64,000 nucleotides of DNA from an uncultured candidate division Zixibacteria bacterium (GTDB lineage Bacteria > Zixibacteria > MSB-5A5 > SM1-73), in contig CAIVRH010000029.1 in assembly GCA_903908285.1 (NCBI GenBank), positions 38,037-102,036 on the forward strand. The letters run 5' to 3'. Positions 43,430 through 52,574 of this stretch are shown piece after piece. Under the pieces are notes generated by a model. The model was not told the DNA's origin. It did no database searches and saw nothing but the letters and a program-made list of their open reading frames with translations. Position 1 is the first letter of the stretch. Each line of letters begins with the position of its first letter. Made by a program: the position numbers and the translations under genes.

Positions 43430-44398
43430 ATGAACCACAATAATTCAAATTCTATCCCCGACCTCGAAACTATCCGGCAGGCCGCTTTAAGAATCAAGCC
43501 ATTCGTCCATCGAACTCCGGTTTTGACCTGCCTGAGCCTCAACCAGATGGTCCATGCGGAACTGTTCTTCAAATGCGAAAATTTCCAGAAAGTCGGAGCT
43601 TTCAAATTTCGCGGGGCAACCAACGCTGTTCTTTCGCTCTCCGATGAAGAAGCCAAAAGGGGAGTTGCTACCCATTCATCCGGAAACCACGCCCAGGCTT
43701 TGGCTCTGGCTGCAAGAATTCGAGGAATTAAAGCCCACATCGTCATGCCCAAAAACTCATCCGCAGTAAAAATCAAAGCAGTGGAAGGTTATGGGGGAAA
43801 CATTATATTATGTGAACCTACATTAGAATCGCGCGAGGAAACATTGGCTCAGGTGGTTAAAAAGACCGGCGCTGCTTTCATTCATCCATATAATGACTAC
43901 CGGGTGATTGCCGGACAGGGAACCTGCGCTTTGGAACTTCTGGAGGAAGTCGAGAATTTGGACATGGTTATGGCTCCGGTCGGTGGAGGAGGACTTCTAA
44001 GCGGTACCGCCCTGACCGTAAATTATCTTATGCCTCTAATCAAAGTCATTGCCGCAGAGCCCGAGACAGCTGATGACGCATATAGATCGTTTCGTGAAGG
44101 TAAAATTATCCCCGTGATCAATCCCCAAACTATAGCCGATGGTCTGCGCACCTCGCTGGGAGATAAGACCTTTCCCATAATAATAAAATATGTAGATCGG
44201 ATCGTAACCGTAAGCGAAGATGCTATCGTATCATCTATGCGAATCATCTGGGAGCGGATGAAAATCGTGGTCGAACCCTCCGCCGCCGTGCCGTTTGCCG
44301 CGCTCTTGGAAAACAAAATCGATGTTAAGGGTAAGCGGGTGGGGATAATCCTCTCCGGTGGAAATGTGGACTTGGACAAACTACCGTGGATAGATTGA
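43430..44398 (+). CDS. Threonine/serine dehydratase (PLP, fold type II)
   Basis: 322 residues from the chosen ATG. The PLP lysine is in GAFKFRGA (Lys59), followed by SSGNHAQALALAAR, VMPKNSSAVKIKAV, the phosphate-binding GGGGLLSG and the C-terminal SGGN. The layout is that of catabolic threonine dehydratase or serine racemase/pyridoxal ammonia-lyases without a regulatory domain. The reading frame extends 66 bases upstream across a GAGGCGGGAATTTCTCCCGCCTC palindrome, which is unlikely to be translated. Confidence 0.88.
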   Translation: MNHNNSNSIPDLETIRQAALRIKPFVHRTPVLTCLSLNQMVHAELFFKCENFQKVGAFKFRGATNAVLSLSDEEAKRGVATHSSGNHAQALALAARIRGIKAHIVMPKNSSAVKIKAVEGYGGNIILCEPTLESREETLAQVVKKTGAAFIHPYNDYRVIAGQGTCALELLEEVENLDMVMAPVGGGGLLSGTALTVNYLMPLIKVIAAEPETADDAYRSFREGKIIPVINPQTIADGLRTSLGDKTFPIIIKYVDRIVTVSEDAIVSSMRIIWERMKIVVEPSAAVPFAALLENKIDVKGKRVGIILSGGNVDLDKLPWID

Positions 44399-44432
44399 TT
44401 TGTAATAATATATTCACAAAGGTTATATTTCG

Positions 44433-44582
44433 TGTCATGTTGAGCGAAGCCATGCACCGAATGGTGCAGGGCGAAGCGAAACATCTCTCAGTACGGTAAC
44501 TGTCATACTGAGCGAGCTACGCTCCCGTCGGGGAAGCGAAGCATCTATTCCAGATTCTTCGTCCTTCGGACTCAGAATGACA
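44433..44582. repeat. TGTCAT..TGAGCGA-bounded MITE-like element
   Basis: The left end TGTCATGTTGAGCGAAGC and right end CTCAGAATGACA are inverted; a second TGTCATACTGAGCGAGCT lies inside at 44508. The core has GAAGCGAAACATCT and AGATTCTTCGTCCTTCGG. Such elements occur in many uncultured bacteria. The rest of 44399-44769 is repeat debris. Confidence 0.75.
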
Positions 44583-44769
44583 GTTTAGAGCAACACGATC
44601 AGATTTTCCGATCCTGAATTTTTAAATTGTAATTTTGCTCAGACGAGCGGACGCTCCCGTCTGGGAGCAAGCGTCTGCTTGCATTTTTAATTTTGGATTT
44701 TAATTTTGTCCCAATAACATTTCCTTTTTCCGGAGAGGGAGACTGAAGGAAAATTCGCAGGAGGTCAAA

Positions 44770-45324
44770 GTGAGCAACCAGGACTTGGCATTCCATTACG
44801 TTTGTACCTGGGAAGACGCAAAGAAGATAGCCGGACAGCGTGACCGTTTCTGGGTAGAAAACTGCGGATGCCGCGAAAGAAAAGAAGGAGGCTGTAGCCG
44901 TTCCCGGAAAGACCTATGCCTGGTGTTTAAAGGTGATATCCAAGCCAGCGGCGGATCGGGGAGAAAGGAGATCTCCCGGGTTGAATTGGATGAGATTTTC
45001 CGCGAAGCCAAGGAAAAACATCTGGTAACCAGGCCTTTCCGCAATGCCGAAAACATGACCAAAACCGATGGTATCTGTTTTTGCTGTGACGACTGCTGCG
45101 GGTACTTTCTGGATCCCACCGAGAAATGTGATACGGGAATCCAAATCGAAAAGACCGAAATGGACCAGTGCACCCACTGCGGTATCTGCACGGAAGTCTG
45201 CTACTTCAAAGCCCGAAAAATGGATGACGGTAAGCTGGGTATTCAGCGGGAAAATTGCTATGGATTTGGCTTATGCGTCCAAGTCTGCCCGGAGGATTGC
45301 CTGCAGCTGGTGCAGAGAAATTAA
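44770..45324 (+). CDS. 4Fe-4S ferredoxin-like protein
   Basis: 184 residues. Two C-terminal clusters: CTHCGICTEVCYFKA and CYGFGLCVQVCPEDC. A further cysteine-rich middle stretch (CFCCDDCCGYF) and the N-terminal CGCRERKEGGC may bind another cluster or zinc. GTG start after AGGAGG. Related proteins are fused to or near anaerobic oxidoreductases, but no such partner is in the window. Cytoplasmic electron carrier or regulator. Confidence 0.82.
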   Translation: MSNQDLAFHYVCTWEDAKKIAGQRDRFWVENCGCRERKEGGCSRSRKDLCLVFKGDIQASGGSGRKEISRVELDEIFREAKEKHLVTRPFRNAENMTKTDGICFCCDDCCGYFLDPTEKCDTGIQIEKTEMDQCTHCGICTEVCYFKARKMDDGKLGIQRENCYGFGLCVQVCPEDCLQLVQRN

Positions 45325-45416
45325 AGTATGCCCCGGTAAGGAGTCCCGTTAACGGTAGGACGAAGAAGTGATCTCTTCACTTTCCGATCAGAACATAAAG
45401 CAGATTATTTTAATAC

Positions 45417-45863
45417 ATGTCAAGAATCTTAGAATTAAATCCCAAGATCGCTTTCCTGTTTTTTCTTATTCTTGATCTTTTATGTGTGGGAATGGGTATG
45501 GGGGTTCCGATCTTCTGCATATTTTTTGGATTTATAGTCGGCTGGTATCTTGCCAGAAGAATAACCCAGCTTGACATCAGCCCAGAAGAGACCCTTAATC
45601 GGATCTTAAGATACGCCATCATCACTTCGCTATTTACCTTCGTGGTGATGTGCGCTATCTGGGGACGTATGATTATCATGCTCTTCGATCCCTCTTCAGA
45701 TTTCCAAAATTTCGGTATTCCGCTGATTCTTTATGAACCGAAAGCAAGTTTTATCGGCTGGCTGGTTTTGATGATATTCATCTCCCCATTTTTACAGTTA
45801 CTAACAACAACTTTTGCCTCGTATTGGACATTAGTTCGTTGGTATAAAAGAAACCAAAAGTAA
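45417..45863 (+). CDS. Membrane protein of unknown function
   Basis: 148 residues with four predicted membrane segments (IAFLFFLILDLLCVGMGMGV, VPIFCIFFGFIVGWYLA, AIITSLFTFVVMCAIWG, FIGWLVLMIFISPFLQLLTT). Small cytoplasmic loops, basic tail. I recognise no family. No good ribosome-binding site precedes the ATG. The PPOX-like gene follows 16 bases downstream. Confidence 0.65.
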   Translation: MSRILELNPKIAFLFFLILDLLCVGMGMGVPIFCIFFGFIVGWYLARRITQLDISPEETLNRILRYAIITSLFTFVVMCAIWGRMIIMLFDPSSDFQNFGIPLILYEPKASFIGWLVLMIFISPFLQLLTTTFASYWTLVRWYKRNQK

Positions 45864-45879
45864 ACATTGGAGAATCACC

Positions 45880-46362
45880 GTGGCAAAATATCACATGCGG
45901 AAAAAAGAGCGGGAGATAACTGACAGCAACGTATTAAAGGAAATATTGAAACAAGGGAAGTATACTGTGGTTTCCATGTGCCGGGACAATGAGCCCTATC
46001 TCGTTTCGCTGAGTTATGGATATGATGAAATCAGAGACGCCCTCTATATTCATTGTTCGCAAAAAGGTTTGAAACTGGATTTTATAAATCAAAACCCAAA
46101 TGTTTGTGGGACGGTAATTGAAGATAAGGGATACAAAATGGGCGACTGTTCCCACGCCTATCGCTCCGTGGTCTTTTGGGGAAAAATGTACGAGGTAAAA
46201 GAGCTGCCGGAGAAGAAACATGCTATAAATGTTCTTCTGGAACACTTGGAAGATGACCCGAATATGATTAAGGAAAAGAGTTTGAAATCGGATGACGCCT
46301 ATGAAGAAGTCGGAATATTGAGATTGGATATAACTGAAATAACCGGAAAACATTCAAGCTAA
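45880..46362 (+). CDS. Pyridoxamine 5'-phosphate oxidase-family flavoprotein
   Basis: 160 residues, split-barrel flavin-binding fold: MRKKEREITDSNVLKEIL, YTVVSMCRDNEPYLVSLSYGYDEI, LYIHCSQKGLKLDFINQNPNVCGTVIED, SVVFWGKMYEVKE. It belongs to the NimA-like/PPOX group, many of which reduce nitro compounds or are uncharacterised flavoproteins. Start is GTG after TTGGAGAA. The next gene, a nitroreductase, is 12 bases downstream, which suggests a shared redox role. Confidence 0.82.
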   Translation: MAKYHMRKKEREITDSNVLKEILKQGKYTVVSMCRDNEPYLVSLSYGYDEIRDALYIHCSQKGLKLDFINQNPNVCGTVIEDKGYKMGDCSHAYRSVVFWGKMYEVKELPEKKHAINVLLEHLEDDPNMIKEKSLKSDDAYEEVGILRLDITEITGKHSS

Positions 46363-46374
46363 AGGAGGTTTGTC

Positions 46375-47073
46375 ATGAAAAGGCACGTTTTACTTCTTGC
46401 ATTAGTGCTTTTCGTGGTAGGTGTGTTCGGCATCCGTTTTGGACTTAACGGTCAGAGCAGGATTGCCCTTGCTCAAGAAAAAGGAGCTAAAGTGGAAAAC
46501 ATGAAATTGCCCGAACCCAAGTATGATGGTGAGGTATCGGTGGAAAGAGCATTGCTGGAAAGGCGATCGATCAGAGAATACAAGGAAGACTCGCTGACCC
46601 TGACCGAGGTTTCGCAAATCCTCTGGGCGGCGCAGGGTATTACCGATCCCAAGACCGGTCACAGAACCGCCCCTTCTGCCATGGCAACTTATCTGATCAA
46701 TGTTTATGTGCTTCCGGGAAAAGTGATTGGCCTCCCCATGGGATTGTACCAGTATCAACCTACTCATCACGAGCTGGCCAAAATGGCTGATGGAGACATG
46801 AAATCCAAGCTGTTCGAAGCGGCCGGTCAGCAGCCCATAAAGAACGCTCCCGCCGCTTTAATAATAACCGGTCTGACTGCAAAGTCGAAAAGTCCGAACT
46901 GGTTTTATCTGGAAGCGGGCCATGCCGCTCAAAATGTTTACCTGCAAGGTGTCTCGTTGAATATCGGGACGGTGGTAATGGCCGGCTTCAAGCCGGAAGA
47001 TGTGAAAAAAGCTTTGAACCTCCCGGCTGATGAAACCGTGATCTATGTCATGCCTTTGGGCAAGAAGAAATAG
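46375..47073 (+). CDS. Exported SagB/ThcOx-family nitroreductase
   Basis: 232 residues. An N-terminal hydrophobic segment (HVLLLALVLFVVGVFGIRFG) acts as a signal peptide or anchor. The domain has ERRSIREYKEDSLTLTEVSQILWAAQGI (FMN-binding start), RTAPSAMATY, NAPAALIITG and GHAAQNVYLQGVSLNIGTVV, which match the SagB-type dehydrogenase branch. Such exported members are known but have no fixed substrate. AAAGGAGG precedes the ATG. Twelve bases from the PPOX-like gene. Confidence 0.85.
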   Translation: MKRHVLLLALVLFVVGVFGIRFGLNGQSRIALAQEKGAKVENMKLPEPKYDGEVSVERALLERRSIREYKEDSLTLTEVSQILWAAQGITDPKTGHRTAPSAMATYLINVYVLPGKVIGLPMGLYQYQPTHHELAKMADGDMKSKLFEAAGQQPIKNAPAALIITGLTAKSKSPNWFYLEAGHAAQNVYLQGVSLNIGTVVMAGFKPEDVKKALNLPADETVIYVMPLGKKK

Positions 47074-47096
47074 CTTGCAGTACTGCAGGAGATAAT

Positions 47097-47122
47097 GTAG
47101 GGGCGAATCTTTAGATTCGCCC
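47097..47122. repeat. GTAG-headed palindrome (family 2)
   Basis: GTAGGGGCGAATCTTTAGAT followed by TCGCCC, single copy after the nitroreductase gene. Confidence 0.75.
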
Positions 47123-47242
47123 GTGTAAAATTCTGTGGAAAAACTTTTATGTTCCCGCCAGGTCCTCCGACCAGGCGGGTAAGTTCTTTATTACTTTAGG
47201 TCAGTCCACGGGAATAATGGGTATGGAATGCCTTATCTTGTA

Positions 47243-47326
47243 TCATCCGTTCCATCCGTCGAAGATGGTGAGCGACTTGTCCTGAGGTAAAGCCGAAGGA
47301 AAGTCGAACCATTAATCCGTTGACAA
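47243..47326 (+). repeat. GGAC-rich family 1 fragment mixed with TGTCCTGAGG repeat
   Basis: TCATCCGTTCCATCCGTCG, TGTCCTGAGGTAAAGCCGAAGG and TTAATCCGTTGACAAC. The family 1 core seems interrupted by another repeat. The gap (47074-47539) otherwise holds CTCTCCCCTCGGGGAGA-type palindromes. Confidence 0.5.
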
Positions 47327-47539
47327 CTCAAGTACCCCTCTCCCCTCGGGGAGAAGGCAGGTTAAAAATCCCGCTAAAGACGGGAGTGGGGGGGAAAGAA
47401 AAGATACAATTCGGATTCTTTCCGCTTACTCTTTTTCCCCCGATAAAATTCCTTTACAACCCATCGCTGTTCCCGTATTATTCTTCAGTTTTGACCAATA
47501 GACTTTTTGGAAAATAATTGCACTTCCGATATTGAAGAG

Positions 47540-48811
47540 ATGCCCAAAATCCAAAACAATCCCGACCAGACCTCCACTGAACATAACCGGGGCATGTTCT
47601 GGAAAACCTTCCGTTCCTTAAGGCATAGCAACTTCCGGCTCTACTGGATCGGCCAGATGATCTCGTTGATCGGCACTTGGATGCAGAGCATGGCTCAGGG
47701 CTGGCTGGTTCTGCGCATGACCAATTCACCTTTCCTGTTGGGAGTGGTGGGCGCCTTTGCCAGTTTACCGATCTTTTTCTTCTCTCTTCCCGCCGGGGTT
47801 TTGGCCGACCGGGTCAAAAAACGGAAGCTTTTGATCTTGACCCAGACCAGCGCTATGATTCTGGCTTTCGTTCTGGCACTGCTTACTTATACTCATCTGG
47901 TAAGGGTGTGGCACGTGATGATCCTGGCTATGCTTTTGGGCTTGGTCAATGCCTTTGATATGCCCGCCCGACAGTCGTTTGTCAAAGAGATGGTGGGGCA
48001 CGAAGACCTGCTCAATGCCATTGCCTTGAATTCTTTCATCTTCAACGCCGCCCGGATTCTGGGTCCGGCTGCAGCGGGAATATTGATCGCCCTGGCAGGG
48101 GAAGCCGGCTGTTTTTTTGTCAACGGATTGAGCTTTCTGGCGGTAATCGCCAGTCTTCTGATGATGAAAATGGAGGACCTGATCTTCTCCACCAATGATC
48201 ATTCCTTCTTAGCCAACTTCAAGCAGGGTATGTCTTACATTAGAGGTAACAAAAGGGTATTGGCGTTGCTGGTGATGGTATCGAGCATGAGCATACTTGG
48301 CTTCTCCTATGCGGTTTTGATGCCGGTCTTTGCCCGGGATATTATCAAAGCCGGTCCCTCCGGTCTCGGATTCTTGATGTCCGCCATTGGAATCGGTGCT
48401 ATCACCGCCGGATTGGGTTTGGCTTCCCGGAAAGGAGAGGAGAAGCTTAAATATATGGAGGCGGGAGTGATTGTTTTCTTCATTTCCGTATTTGCTTTCT
48501 CCTTTTCCCACACGCTTATCCTATCTCTACTGCTTTTGGTTGCCACCGGCTGGGGGATGATCTCCATTGTCGCCACATGCAATACCCTGTTGCAGGAGAT
48601 CATCCCGGACGAGCTCAGGGGTCGGGTGATGAGCTTCTACACCATGATGTTCATGGGAACCATGCCCTTGGGCAGTTTCATCGCCGGAAGTCTGGGGCAG
48701 ATGCTCGGTGTCATCTGGGCGGTTAGAATCGGCAGTTTTCTGTGCGTGTGCATATCGATATTCCTTTTCAAGCGTTTCATTGAAAGACATGTGACCCAGA
48801 TAAGCGCATAG
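47540..48811 (+). CDS. MFS-type exporter (EntS/DHA3-like)
   Basis: 423 residues, twelve membrane segments. The segments TFRSLRHSNFRLYWIGQMISLIGTWMQ, the loop GVLADRVKKRKLL (motif A) and PARQSFVKEMV identify the MFS_3/enterobactin-exporter-like group, which exports siderophores or drugs. ATG at 47540 is preferred; an in-frame TTG at 47507 lacks a ribosome-binding site. No siderophore genes lie nearby, so the substrate is open. Confidence 0.88.
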   Translation: MPKIQNNPDQTSTEHNRGMFWKTFRSLRHSNFRLYWIGQMISLIGTWMQSMAQGWLVLRMTNSPFLLGVVGAFASLPIFFFSLPAGVLADRVKKRKLLILTQTSAMILAFVLALLTYTHLVRVWHVMILAMLLGLVNAFDMPARQSFVKEMVGHEDLLNAIALNSFIFNAARILGPAAAGILIALAGEAGCFFVNGLSFLAVIASLLMMKMEDLIFSTNDHSFLANFKQGMSYIRGNKRVLALLVMVSSMSILGFSYAVLMPVFARDIIKAGPSGLGFLMSAIGIGAITAGLGLASRKGEEKLKYMEAGVIVFFISVFAFSFSHTLILSLLLLVATGWGMISIVATCNTLLQEIIPDELRGRVMSFYTMMFMGTMPLGSFIAGSLGQMLGVIWAVRIGSFLCVCISIFLFKRFIERHVTQISA

Positions 48812-48899
48812 CTTATTCGCAGGGCTTAAATGTCCTTCAGGGTAAACCTCTTCAGGGTGAACCCCGCTCTATAAATAGAAAAGGAGTTTCATCCATAGG

Positions 48900-48954
48900 G
48901 GCAGGGATTTACTTGCACTGACCCGGTCTATGACGGGAGAAGTATCCCCGCCCG
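48900..48954. repeat. TTTACTTGCACTGA repeat, copy 1
   Basis: GCAGGGATTTACTTGCACTG, ACCCGGTCTATGACGGGAGA and AGTATCCCCGCCCG. A related copy is at 50718-50775 in the same orientation. Confidence 0.6.
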
Positions 48955-49135
48955 ATGAGTATACTCCCCCTCTCCTTTAATCCCTCTTCTACCAAGGGTA
49001 GAGGGAATAATCTAGACTAAAACTTCCTGTCCGTTCACCGGGGGCTCAAGAATTATCTTTACAAACTTTTCAGGAACCTTGCACTTTTCACTATCGTATT
49101 TTCCTTATGGAGAAATAAACCGGGAGGAAAATACG

Positions 49136-50710
49136 ATGAAAAAAATGTCTGTGCTATTGGGGATTTGTATTTTGTTGGTTTCGTTCATTGATGCGTCTCT
49201 TTATGCTGGTGGAACAACAGACAACAAGCTATCTAATGAGGATTTGACAGCGCTTAAAATCTGCGAAGGGGTCATCCAGCTGTTCCAGCAGTTTCCTGAT
49301 TCGGCCTGGCCCGGATACAACCTGGCGAAAAAACCATTCATTTTCTACATGCCCGAAAGGGCGCTCCTTTTCAACTACCCCAAACCAGCGGAAGGTTTTA
49401 CCGCCTATCCGGCCGATTGGCCTGATTTGGGGACCAGTGTACAAGTTCACGAAGGACAATACGACAATCTCACCGGCCAGCTTTACTTCGCTCTGGAAAT
49501 CGACACCATGGACGTTGCTGCCATCCCATACATGGACAAATCGATTGTGGAGCTTTTTGCCTTCATCGTTCACGAAAACTTTCACGAATTCCAGCAGTAT
49601 GGCAATCACCCGGCTTTCGGTGAGATCCCCTGGGAGCGGGAAGAATTGTACCCGACTTTGGATCGCCAGAATACGGCATTGGCTTATGTAGAGATGCAGC
49701 TTTTGATGGATGCGTTGAAGATGATGCAAGCCGGAGACCGGAAAAAGTGCGTCGACTTTGTTAAGCAGTTTGTGGCGGTTCGGGATTATCGCTGGAAGCA
49801 GGGAGACCCTCTTGTGAAAAGATATGAGCAGGCAGAGGAGATCAACGAGGGGACCGCTAAGTATGTGGAGGATAAGTGTGTATCATTGGTGAGGAAGCTC
49901 AAATACCGCTCAACGCTTGCGGGTTTGACCACACCCCTTCCGGCGGATTTTGATTCAGTTACTTTGTACCGGTATCTTTTGGAAGACTTCGAGTCGCGCA
50001 TAACCGGGAATTCGATTTCGCCGGAGGATGTAGGCCGATACCGCATCTATCCGGTTGGGTCGGCTCAGGGGGTTTTGCTGGATTACCTGAAGATCGACTG
50101 GAAGGATCAGGCGCAGAAAGCGGGAGCGGAGTTCACCTATGTTCAATTATTCAAGGAAAGTCTAAAAGTAAAAGATGACCGGTTGGCCGGGCTTTTGGAG
50201 AAAGCTAAAAAGAATTACGATTATGAAAAGGCTTTGGTTTCGACGGATAAGCTCATCGCTGAATATACCGAGGGTTATAACAAGGATTTGGCGGCATTCG
50301 AGGCTCAATTGGGCTATCGCGTGGAAATCGATCTATCTGGTAAAAACTTGAGCCGCTCCAGTTCCTCTTCGGCTAAGAAATGGATCGTCGACCGGGGCAC
50401 GAAATCCTTGGGCAGTTACTATGATGTTTATGTACTGAGAACCGTACAGAACACCGATTTGCTTTTAGAGATACATGATACCGGCATATTCGAGCAGAAC
50501 GACTGGGATAAAAGAACAAAAAAGTTGATATTTTTCGTTCCCGAAATAACCTCTATCACTTTGGATGGAAAATCTTTTGATCCTACCCTAACTATGCAGT
50601 CTCAATTCAAGAATATCGAAATAGCGGGAAAGAATTTGAAGCTTAACTACGCCAAACCCGGTGCTTTCAGCATTTCTGATTATATCGTCAGAATCAACCT
50701 GCTCCCCTGA
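49136..50710 (+). CDS. Putative secreted zinc metallopeptidase
   Basis: 524 residues. Signal peptide (MSVLLGICILLVSFIDASLYAG). The motif HENFHEFQQYG (His146, Glu147, His150) is a HExxH site and NEGTAKYVEDK (Glu238) gives the likely third ligand, the spacing of gluzincins. The C-terminal 130 residues have beta-rich segments (KLIFFVPEITSITLDGKSF, FKNIEIAGKNLKLNYAKP). I know no named family with this layout. GGAGGAAAA precedes the ATG. The gene is flanked by members of the TTTACTTGCACTGA repeat. Confidence 0.7.
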   Translation: MKKMSVLLGICILLVSFIDASLYAGGTTDNKLSNEDLTALKICEGVIQLFQQFPDSAWPGYNLAKKPFIFYMPERALLFNYPKPAEGFTAYPADWPDLGTSVQVHEGQYDNLTGQLYFALEIDTMDVAAIPYMDKSIVELFAFIVHENFHEFQQYGNHPAFGEIPWEREELYPTLDRQNTALAYVEMQLLMDALKMMQAGDRKKCVDFVKQFVAVRDYRWKQGDPLVKRYEQAEEINEGTAKYVEDKCVSLVRKLKYRSTLAGLTTPLPADFDSVTLYRYLLEDFESRITGNSISPEDVGRYRIYPVGSAQGVLLDYLKIDWKDQAQKAGAEFTYVQLFKESLKVKDDRLAGLLEKAKKNYDYEKALVSTDKLIAEYTEGYNKDLAAFEAQLGYRVEIDLSGKNLSRSSSSSAKKWIVDRGTKSLGSYYDVYVLRTVQNTDLLLEIHDTGIFEQNDWDKRTKKLIFFVPEITSITLDGKSFDPTLTMQSQFKNIEIAGKNLKLNYAKPGAFSISDYIVRINLLP

Positions 50711-50717
50711 TCGGTTT

Positions 50718-50775
50718 GCAGGGACGGGGTTTACTTGCACTGATCCCGACTTTGTCAGGAGAAGTGTCCCGCCCG
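50718..50775. repeat. TTTACTTGCACTGA repeat, copy 2
   Basis: GCAGGGACGGGGTTTACTTG, CACTGATCCCGACTTTGTC and AGGAGAAGTGTCCCGCCCG. It and copy 1 flank the metallopeptidase gene. Confidence 0.6.
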
Positions 50776-50840
50776 CTTTTATGGGTTTGAAGCGATAAAA
50801 CCCTTCGGCAAGCCTCAGGACAAGCCCACCCTAACCCATC

Positions 50841-51917
50841 TTATTGATAGACCCAAATTCGAACGCGGATTTGTTCAATCGATGGATCGTTTGTCGCTCG
50901 GACAACTCTGATGTAGGTTGAAGTGAGTTGTTTCCAATAGGCGCCCTCATACACATTATTAGACCCAGTCCAATAAGTATATCCACCGTAATATTGGCGG
51001 TTGATACCAAGCGAAAAATGCTTAAATTGCAGATCAACCACATAGTTATCAACATTACCCCCGATATTATGGGTAAGTGTGAGGATCTGGCCTGGACTAA
51101 TAGAATCCCATCCGCTGTCATAAGCGGGGCGGGGGAAAGGAGCACCACCATTGGGGCCAATATCACCTTTGTAGGCTCCGGTAACCTTGAGGTTCCCATT
51201 CACCTCCAGCTTTTCGCCTGGGTTGGTGGTTCCGATGCCCACGTTACCTCCGCTCTCTAGGAACATCTTGGTGGTGCCATTGGTTTGAAAATGCAGATCG
51301 GCCCAGCCTCCGCCTCCGGCATTGGCATTGATGATGAAGCCAGTTCCGGTGCCGTCGTGTTTGAGCTCCCCATATACGGTGGGATAAGTCGCATCCGCTC
51401 CCACCCGGATATGATTGGCCACGTGCAGATTATCCTGGGGGTCGGATGTTCCGATGCCAACTTTGTCGGTGCTCGTCTGCAGGCTGACTTTGGTCCCGGC
51501 ATCGACCCATCCGCCTGCGCCGGGAGTAGACAGAGCCACGCTCGCGGTATCCGCCATCTGCGCCCGGTAAGCATATCCCACGCTGGTGAATCTCAAACGG
51601 GGCATAGTCTCATCCCCCACCTGCACTTCCAGCCAATACTGTTGGTCAAATGGCAGATTCAATGCGGTCATCCGTCCCAAAATCACATTATACAAACCAT
51701 TCTGAACTGACACCGCGTGAGTTTCATCCCATATAGAACTCCCCCCGGTGGTATCAGTCCAAATTTTGAAAGTCAAATTGTAAGGTCCGGTCAAGGGAGT
51801 GCCAGAATTGTCCGTCAGCATCCCTTGATAGTTGATCATCTTGGGTATTCCTGCCAAACTTAATCCAGCGAGGGATACCAAGAGGATCAAGCCGAAAACG
51901 AAAACAAAACGGATCAT
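50841..51917 (-). CDS. Exported protein with INYQGMLTD domain and tail-fibre-like core
   Basis: 358 residues. Signal peptide (FVFVFGLILLVSLAGLSLAG). Residues 25-130 form a domain opening PKMINYQGMLTDNSGTPLTG and closing TSVGYAYRAQMADTA, shared with the gene at 56793. The middle has glycine-rich repeats typical of phage tail-fibre-like or adhesin stalks (VGIGTSDPQDNLHVA, NVGIGTTNPGEKLEVNG), and the end is a beta-rich head. Probably surface-exposed. AGGTTTC-like weak site; an RpoD-type TTGACA lies about 60 bases upstream. Confidence 0.75.
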   Translation of the reverse strand: MIRFVFVFGLILLVSLAGLSLAGIPKMINYQGMLTDNSGTPLTGPYNLTFKIWTDTTGGSSIWDETHAVSVQNGLYNVILGRMTALNLPFDQQYWLEVQVGDETMPRLRFTSVGYAYRAQMADTASVALSTPGAGGWVDAGTKVSLQTSTDKVGIGTSDPQDNLHVANHIRVGADATYPTVYGELKHDGTGTGFIINANAGGGGWADLHFQTNGTTKMFLESGGNVGIGTTNPGEKLEVNGNLKVTGAYKGDIGPNGGAPFPRPAYDSGWDSISPGQILTLTHNIGGNVDNYVVDLQFKHFSLGINRQYYGGYTYWTGSNNVYEGAYWKQLTSTYIRVVRATNDPSIEQIRVRIWVYQ

Positions 51918-52112
51918 AAGAAACCTCCTGTGGATTTGTGGTTCAGTTCCTCTTTTAAGTAATATAAGGTTAACCGGGTGTCAAGATAAATCTGGTTGAT
52001 AGATTAGGGCGGACAGCCGGATGAGATTTAATATGAAACGGGATTAGAATATCGAATGATAGCTGAACCTCTATCAGAGAGGGAACGCTTCTGAATGTTG
52101 CACATAAACCTT

Positions 52113-52150
52113 CGGACTTGCTGGACTTACTGAACTTACTGGACTTGCGG
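52113..52150. repeat. Short CTGGACTTA tandem repeat
   Basis: GGACTTGCTGGACTTACTGA, then ACTTACTGGACTTGCGG: a roughly 9-base unit repeated four times. The remainder of the 51918-52457 gap is AT-rich without a gene. Confidence 0.6.
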
Positions 52151-52457
52151 ATTGCGTTTTTTCATTTTTTCCATAGTCAGGATTTTTGAAAACTATATAA
52201 GCAAAATACATTCCTTCTCTCAACAATCCCGCCCCCATCCTTTTCAACATCAAAGTTGTTGCGATTGTGTACATGGTAGCAATAGAGACAACGGGATAAA
52301 CATCATTTTCGCTATCCTCTATTTCGCCTACTAGTCAGAGGTGGGTTATTTACATCACTTCCCAGGGAAAAACAAAGCAGAATAAATTGAAGGTATCTGA
52401 TTATTCCAGTTTTCTTCATTTGAAGAGATAACCTCCTTATTTCCAAGAAAAGAATAC

Positions 52458-52485
52458 TTGACTTCACTTGAATCAAGCCTATTAT
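52458..52485 (+). promoter_or_regulatory. Sigma-70 promoter for the nucleotidyltransferase-DUF262 pair
   Basis: TTGACT (52458-52463), a 16-base spacer and TATTAT (52480-52485), about 90 bases before the ATG. Confidence 0.5.
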
Positions 52486-52574
52486 ATAAGCAGCGTTTTC
52501 ATTAATTATGGTGGAAATTGGGCTAAATTGTTATAGTGCTACATTTATTGTGTAGGTAACCTGGATAAAATGAT

